This document shows positions 5,446 through 9,552 of a stretch of DNA of 9,552 bases, in pieces. Position 1 is the first letter of the stretch, and every line of letters starts with the position of its first letter. This stretch comes from Cyanobacteriota bacterium (GTDB lineage Bacteria; Cyanobacteriota; Cyanobacteriia; Leptolyngbyales; Leptolyngbyaceae), in contig JAIXVO010000003.1 of NCBI GenBank assembly GCA_027482985.1, positions 1-9,552 of the forward strand, in the 5' to 3' direction. The notes beneath the pieces were generated by a model. The model made no database searches, was not told where the DNA came from, and was given only the letters and a program-made list of their open reading frames with translations. The position numbers and the translations under genes are program-made.

Positions 5446-7035
5446 TTACAACGGTCGATAGACTTTGTAATTGAGATTCGGGAAAATATTGTCGATCGCT
5501 TCGACTTTCTCTAACCAGCCGGAATCAATCTTTTCCGCCAGCACATCTTCGTAGATTTTGTGGAACCGCATCAGGTGCGATCGCGTGCGGCGAACGGCAT
5601 AGGGCACCATCGTTCCCGTCCGCATGATGAATGCCCAGTCAGAGGATTGCGCTAGGAGCAATTCACGGGCGGCTTGATTGAGGGCGCGGGTTTCCAATTC
5701 GTCGATCGCAGACCGCTTGGAGAGTTCAATCATCCGTTCGGCGGCTTTGTGCAAATGCGGATAGATCCAGGCGTTGGTTTCATTCAGCCAATATTCGTGG
5801 AAGCCTTTGTAACCCCAACTCGATTGCGCCGGATTGATCACCTGTTGCGTCTGGTTTTCGCGCAAATAATCCGCCAGGTGCGTCATTTCATAGGTGCTCT
5901 GGTCAAACCAGGTTTTGCGGAATAGGTAATCCAGGAACCACGGCCCTTCATACCACCAATGCCCGAATAGCTCCGCATCATAGGGTGACACAATGATCGG
6001 TTTGCGTTGCATAATCCCATACAGATGCTCCACCTGTTGCACCCGGTTATACATGAAATTGCCCGCATGTTCCGCTGCTTTTTCATGCGCCCAGTGAGGA
6101 TCGTAAAGTTGCTTGTCGCCTAAGCCCAAGCCGCGCCCCGTAATCTTGTGGTATTTAATGCCCACATTCTTGCGTTGACCATTGGGCATGACGTAAGGCT
6201 TGATGTACTCATATTCCGCATCCCAGCCCAGATCCCGATAAAACTCCCGATATTCCGCTGCACCGGGATAGCCGACTTCTGATGACCACACCTGTTGGGA
6301 TGATTCGTGATCACGCCCAAACGCGGCCACTCCCGCATCGGTGAAGACGGGGGCATAGGTGCCAAAGCGGGGCCGGGGACGACCATACAGAATGCCATGC
6401 CCATCCGTCAGGAAGTAGCGCAACCCGGCATCGGCTAGCATCCGCTCCAGCCCTTCGTAGTAAGCACATTCGGGCAACCAGATGCCATTCGGCGCTTTGC
6501 CAAACGTCTGCTCATAATGTTCGCAGGCCACCTGCACTTGCGCCCAGACTGCCTGCGGATACATCTTCATTAAGGGGAAATAGCCGTGGGTGGCACCACA
6601 GGTAATAATCTCCAGGTTGTTGCTATCAAAAAACTGCTTGAAGGCTTTGATTAAATTGCCGCCATACTTTTCCCAGGTCTGCCGCACCCCATTGAATTCT
6701 TTGGCGTTGTGTTCCGCCAAATACTTCATGTGACCGTTGAAGGTATTCCGCTCCACCTCCATCTCTGCCAGTTCTTCCAGTTTGGCGAGATGCTCGTCAT
6801 ACCGCTCTTGCAACAACGGATCTTGCAACATCGAGATTAACGGCGGGGTCAGGCTCATCGTCAGCTTGAAATTCACCCCATCCCGTCTCAGTCCTTCAAA
6901 GCTCTGAATCAACGGAATATACGTTTCCGTAATCGCTTCAAACAGCCACTCTTCTTCTAAAACGTAATCACTTTCCGGGTGACGCACAAAGGGGAGGTGG
7001 GCATGCAGGACGAGCGCAAGATATCCAATACTCAT
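5446..7035 (-). CDS. GH57-family 1,4-alpha-glucan branching enzyme
   Basis: This 529-residue cytosolic enzyme cuts alpha-1,4-glucan chains and rejoins them through alpha-1,6 bonds, making branched storage glycogen. All five GH57 regions are visible: HAHLPF (residues 11-16), CGATHGYFP (146-154), WLPECAYYEG (186-195) with nucleophile E189, SPYDAELFGHWWYEGP (350-365) with acid/base D353, and SSWGYKGFHEYW (405-416). The last ~100 residues (from about 430) form the helical DUF1957-type C-terminal domain. Length matches the family. The frame extends upstream to a TTG at 7068, but homologues begin at MSIGYLALVLH, so I use the ATG at 7035; no Shine-Dalgarno is seen. It is a single gene here with no other glycogen gene beside it. 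Many cyanobacteria also carry a GH13 GlgB, which the window cannot confirm. An alpha-amylase role is the alternative, but the ECAYYEG and DAELFGHWW contexts favour branching. Confidence 0.93.
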   Translation of the reverse strand: MSIGYLALVLHAHLPFVRHPESDYVLEEEWLFEAITETYIPLIQSFEGLRRDGVNFKLTMSLTPPLISMLQDPLLQERYDEHLAKLEELAEMEVERNTFNGHMKYLAEHNAKEFNGVRQTWEKYGGNLIKAFKQFFDSNNLEIITCGATHGYFPLMKMYPQAVWAQVQVACEHYEQTFGKAPNGIWLPECAYYEGLERMLADAGLRYFLTDGHGILYGRPRPRFGTYAPVFTDAGVAAFGRDHESSQQVWSSEVGYPGAAEYREFYRDLGWDAEYEYIKPYVMPNGQRKNVGIKYHKITGRGLGLGDKQLYDPHWAHEKAAEHAGNFMYNRVQQVEHLYGIMQRKPIIVSPYDAELFGHWWYEGPWFLDYLFRKTWFDQSTYEMTHLADYLRENQTQQVINPAQSSWGYKGFHEYWLNETNAWIYPHLHKAAERMIELSKRSAIDELETRALNQAARELLLAQSSDWAFIMRTGTMVPYAVRRTRSHLMRFHKIYEDVLAEKIDSGWLEKVEAIDNIFPNLNYKVYRPL

Positions 7036-7069
7036 AACAAACTGGGAAGGGCTTATTTGGGATGCCAAG

Positions 7070-7075
7070 ATTGTA
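7070..7075 (-). promoter_or_regulatory. Possible -10 box of the GH57 gene
   Basis: TACAAT (7075-7070 on the minus strand, 5 of 6 to consensus) would start transcription near 7063 and give a leader of about 28 nt. No good -35 lies 16-18 nt upstream; TTGCGT is 13 nt away. Confidence 0.35.
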
Positions 7076-7114
7076 AAGCGAAATGGTTACGCAAAATGTA
7101 TTCAGAATGGAGTT

Positions 7115-7165
7115 GGTGGGGGGTGGGGGGAGGAGTCAGGAGTCAGGAGTCAGAAGCCAGGAGTA
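7115..7165 (+). repeat. G-rich tract plus AGGAGTC heptad tandem repeat (STRR-like)
   Basis: Positions 7115-7130 are G except for two T, with two G6 runs (7118-7123 and 7125-7130), a possible G-quadruplex. Next come five 7-bp units: AGGAGTC three times (7131-7151), AGAAGCC and AGGAGTA. Short tandem heptamers are a known intergenic repeat class in filamentous cyanobacteria. It lies about 80 bp upstream of the GH57 start. Confidence 0.75.
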
Positions 7166-7173
7166 GCGTCATT

Positions 7174-7364
7174 GTAGAGACACGCCGTTGGCACGTCTCC
7201 AACCCAGGAGAGTGGTCCAGGGTAGCGATAAGGACACGCCATTGGCACATCTCGAAGCAGCAGGAATAGCGTCAGGAGATTCGTAGAGATGCGCCGATCG
7301 CCCATCTCGTCGCAGGCTAAAACCGGAGCCAAAGATGCGTAGAGACGCGCCGATCGCCCGTCTT
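7174..7364 (+). repeat. Degenerate array: four palindromic units at about 55-bp spacing
   Basis: Four related imperfect palindromes start near 7174, 7229, 7283 and 7339, that is 54-56 bp apart. Each reads roughly GTAGAGAYGCGCC, 3-4 nt, then a GGC/CGCCC arm with a GTCTC-like end. The linkers also resemble each other, with a TAGCGTC-like motif before units 1 and 3 (7164-7170, 7266-7272), TAGCGATA before unit 2, and a CAGG after each core. This fills most of the 361-bp gene-free stretch 7036-7396. The only long ORFs crossing it, on either strand, are repeat-driven and not credible. The fourth unit runs close to the natH stop at 7397. Confidence 0.65.
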
Positions 7365-7396
7365 CAATCCAGGCAAGCGGTGAGGTGCGATCGCCC

Positions 7397-8458
7397 CTAT
7401 CGGCGGAACCGGGTTTGGGCTTCAATCCGGCGGCTGACGGTCGAAAGGCTATAACAGAAGACCCAGTAGAGTAAGCCGACAAATAAATAGACCTCGGCAT
7501 ACCGTCCCAAAAATTGGGGCTGAGCCAGGATCGATCGCGCCATCCCGGTTAGTTCCAATAACGCAAACAGCGCCAGCAGCGAAGTGTCCTTAAACAAAGA
7601 GATGAATTGACCGACGATCGCCGGAATCGAGATCCGTAAGGCTTGCGGCAAAACCACCAGCGCCAAAGTCAAGGGCAGATTTAAGCCTAAAGCTCGGGCG
7701 GCTTCGGTTTGACCTTTGGGAATGGATTGCAATCCCCCCCGCACATTTTCGGCTTGATAGGCCGCGTTGAACAGAACTAAGCCCGCGATCGCCCGTACCA
7801 CGCGATCGATGTTCGGCTGTCCCGGCAACACCAGCGGCAACATCACCTGCGCCATAAACAAAATGCCGATCAGCGGTAAGCCGCGAATTAACTCAATATA
7901 AGCCGTACAAAATCCTTGCAAGATGGGCAGGGAACTTTGCCGTCCCAGTGCCAGCAACACGCCCAGGGGAAATGCCAACACGGTACTCGCGATCGCCACA
8001 ATCAAGGTTAGCAGCAGCCCGCCCCACAGATTCGTCGGGACGCGCGCCAAACCCACGCCGCCCCCCAGCAGCCAAAAAATGACCAGGAGGGCGATCGGAA
8101 CGGCAACTAGAAGTTGGGCGTTTGAGGAACCTCCAACTGCTGAGGCTTTTTTCCTTTGACTTCGCCACCCACTGTAACCCGCCAATGCCAGGACGATCGC
8201 CAGCACTGTCCACAGTCGCCACACCTGATCCACGGGGTAGCGTCCCACCAGGAACAGTCTCAGGTTGGTCGTGACAACAGCCCATTGAGCTTGAGTGAAC
8301 ACCCAACGCATGAAGTTCACGCCGACTGAGCCGATGAGGGCCAGCAGGGCGATCGTCAGCAGGCTATTGAACCAGCCATTAAACAGATTGCGGTGCAGCC
8401 AGATGCGAGTCTGGGTCAACCGGGAGGACGGGGGCTGAGGCAGCGGTTTGACAGTCAT
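7397..8458 (-). CDS. natH: Polar amino-acid ABC transporter permease, NatH/AapM/BztC type
   Basis: This 353-residue inner-membrane protein is one of the two channel subunits of an ABC importer for polar or acidic/neutral amino acids. A hydrophilic N-terminus precedes several membrane helices (about 30-47, 83-97, 115-132). A segment WAVVTTNLRLFLVGRYP (59-75) is typical of the AapM/BztC/NatH subfamily. The binding-protein-dependent permease domain fills about 140-345. Its cytoplasmic EAA-type loop is at about 237-275 (ENVRGGLQSIPKGQTEAARALG then VVLPQALR), the contact site for the ATPase. Its ATG overlaps the natG stop by 4 nt (ATGA), so translation is probably coupled. No ATPase gene follows; the next sequence is a repeat array and then the GH57 gene. 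The family is clear; substrate range is inferred from the Anabaena N-II system. Confidence 0.88.
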   Translation of the reverse strand: MTVKPLPQPPSSRLTQTRIWLHRNLFNGWFNSLLTIALLALIGSVGVNFMRWVFTQAQWAVVTTNLRLFLVGRYPVDQVWRLWTVLAIVLALAGYSGWRSQRKKASAVGGSSNAQLLVAVPIALLVIFWLLGGGVGLARVPTNLWGGLLLTLIVAIASTVLAFPLGVLLALGRQSSLPILQGFCTAYIELIRGLPLIGILFMAQVMLPLVLPGQPNIDRVVRAIAGLVLFNAAYQAENVRGGLQSIPKGQTEAARALGLNLPLTLALVVLPQALRISIPAIVGQFISLFKDTSLLALFALLELTGMARSILAQPQFLGRYAEVYLFVGLLYWVFCYSLSTVSRRIEAQTRFRR

Positions 8459-9378
8459 CGTTCCACCAGTTGCACACGACGGTTATAGAGATTCAGCAGC
8501 AGCGAAATGACCAGACTAATCGTGAGATAGGTGAGGCTGATCAGAATCATGATTTCCACAGCGCGTCCCGTCTGGTTGAAGGTCGTGGAAGCCACAGCAT
8601 ATAGGTCGGGGAAACCTACGGCGATCGCGAGGCTGGAATTCTTCGCCAAATTCAAATACTGGTTGCCCAATGGCGGAATAATCGCCCGGAGTGCCTGCGG
8701 GAAGATAATCAGGCGCATCAGTTGTCCCGGCTTCAAACCCAGCGATCGCCCCGCTTCCCATTGACCTTTGGGCACCGATTCAATCCCGCCCCGCACAATT
8801 TCGGCGATGAACGTCCCTGTATAAATCGATAACCCCAACAGCAGGGACGAAAATTCGGTAGACAGCAGCAATCCCCCCGGCAGCGTCACGCCCCCATTGC
8901 TCAAACTGAAGCCTAGCCAGCGGATCGGATTGTCGGGTTTGGGGAGGGTGAGAAAGACGGCAAAGTACCAGAAAAACAGTTGCAGCAGCAGGGGCGTGTT
9001 CCGCAGCACTTCCACATACACCAGTGCCAGATTCCGCACCAGCCAGTTGCTAGACAAGCGTGCAATCCCTGCTGTGATCCCAATGCCAGTCGCGACGACC
9101 AGCCCCCAGCCAATCACCAGCAGTGAGTTGAGCAACCCCACTAACAGCGCTCGACTATAGGAATCCGAGGGACTGTAGGGAATCAGCGATTCCCCAATGG
9201 CAAAGCCCGCCTGCGACTGGAGGAACCCAAAACCGGGACGAATGCCCAACTGCGCCAGGTTGCGATTCAGATTTGCCCCCAGAAACCCGATCAGGGCGAC
9301 GACGACAATCACCGCGATCGCCTGTCCCGCAAACCGCCAGAATTTGACATTGCGCCAGAGCGATGCAGTCCTAACCAT
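8455..9378 (-). CDS. natG: Polar amino-acid ABC transporter permease, NatG/AapQ/BztB type
   Basis: This 307-residue membrane protein pairs with the NatH-type subunit. Helix 1 is at about 18-34. It is followed by the outside loop NRNLAQLGIRPGFGFLQSQAGF (ending near residue 59), the hallmark of AapQ/BztB/NatG proteins, then about four to five further helices. The EAA-type loop at 193-231 (EIVRGGIESVPKGQWEAGRSLGL, then IIFPQALR) is where the ATPase docks. VLRNTPLLLQLFFWYF (124-139) is also typical. Frame and length are intact. Its ATG shares one base with the stop codon of the gene upstream (TAATG), and its stop overlaps the natH start, so all three genes form one translationally coupled unit. 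In Anabaena the order is natF-natG-natH-bgtA as I recall; here neither natF nor bgtA adjoins. Confidence 0.9.
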   Translation of the reverse strand: MVRTASLWRNVKFWRFAGQAIAVIVVVALIGFLGANLNRNLAQLGIRPGFGFLQSQAGFAIGESLIPYSPSDSYSRALLVGLLNSLLVIGWGLVVATGIGITAGIARLSSNWLVRNLALVYVEVLRNTPLLLQLFFWYFAVFLTLPKPDNPIRWLGFSLSNGGVTLPGGLLLSTEFSSLLLGLSIYTGTFIAEIVRGGIESVPKGQWEAGRSLGLKPGQLMRLIIFPQALRAIIPPLGNQYLNLAKNSSLAIAVGFPDLYAVASTTFNQTGRAVEIMILISLTYLTISLVISLLLNLYNRRVQLVER

Positions 9379-9552
9379 TACAATTCATCCGGATTAATCC
9401 CCCGTTCCCGTAATCGTTGCCGCAATGCCTCCAGTTCCAGCGCCAGTAACTCTGCGGTTTGGCGGGAAGATGCTGCTTCCTGGCGTGCTGTTTCAGCGGC
9501 TCGAATGGCGGCTTCCTCGCGGGTCGGAATCCACTGACCATCGGCATCATAC
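9378..9552 (-). CDS. C-terminal end of a probable Uma2-family (DUF820) protein, partial
   Basis: The minus strand is open from the window edge to a TAA at 9380-9378, giving 57 residues: YDADGQWIPTREEAA, then a charged Ala/Glu/Arg-rich coiled coil, ending LRERGINPDEL. Cyanobacterial Uma2 proteins (PD-(D/E)XK nuclease-like, present in many copies per genome, role unclear) very often end this way, with a coiled coil and GINPDEL. The nuclease domain lies outside the window, so the call rests on the tail only. Its stop overlaps the natG start by one base. Confidence 0.6.
   Translation of the reverse strand, partial: YDADGQWIPTREEAAIRAAETARQEAASSRQTAELLALELEALRQRLRERGINPDEL

Noticed and set aside
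7174..7364. CRISPR array
   Set aside because: The repeats are palindromic and diverged, only four in number, and the linkers resemble each other; no cas gene in the window.
6979..7500. ORFs on both strands across the repeat region (6979-7269 + and 7150-7500 -)
   Set aside because: They overlap the GH57 start, the natH end and the repeats, and encode repeat-driven sequence (SQESEARSS); not real genes.

Overview
The window looks like cyanobacterial chromosome or large-replicon DNA. The evidence is 11 copies of the HIP1 octamer GCGATCGC in 9.5 kb (starting at 485, 2259, 5245, 5340, 5577, 7387, 7785, 7989, 8621, 8742 and 9314), a heptanucleotide tandem repeat of the STRR type, a GH57 branching enzyme of cyanobacterial type, NatG/NatH-type amino-acid permeases, and the tail of a probable Uma2-family protein. 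A filamentous, Leptolyngbya-like host is a guess only.

The left half (1-5053, + strand) is accessory DNA in decay. It holds a class I SAM-dependent (probably DNA) methyltransferase broken by an in-frame TGA, then an intact 330-residue protein of the cyanobacterial DUF5895 type with a very acidic C-terminus and a clear terminator behind it. Next comes a Cache-PAS-HisKA sensor kinase broken by an in-frame TAA and then cut by a complete IS5-family element (3450-4716) with an intact DDE transposase. The sequence right of the IS does not continue the kinase. It is the tail of an unrelated, unrecognised gene that itself seems frameshifted at a T run. There is no target-site duplication, so the IS probably marks a rearrangement or deletion joint.

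The right half (5054-9552) is intact and mostly on the minus strand. A 71-codon ORF of unknown function (+) converges on the GH57 1,4-alpha-glucan branching enzyme, with a palindromic terminator-like element between them. Upstream of the GH57 gene lies a 361-bp gene-free stretch with a G-rich/heptad repeat and a degenerate four-unit array of about 55-bp period built on a palindromic core. Beyond it are three tightly packed minus-strand genes, transcribed in the order Uma2-like (partial), natG, natH, with 1-nt and 4-nt overlaps. The two permeases should form the membrane channel of a polar amino-acid ABC importer. The usual binding protein and ATPase genes are not next to them.

I see no CRISPR array, tRNA, rRNA or convincing new defence system. 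The best leads are the repeat array, the IS junction, the methyltransferase/DUF5895 pair, and the unusual Uma2-natG-natH coupling.
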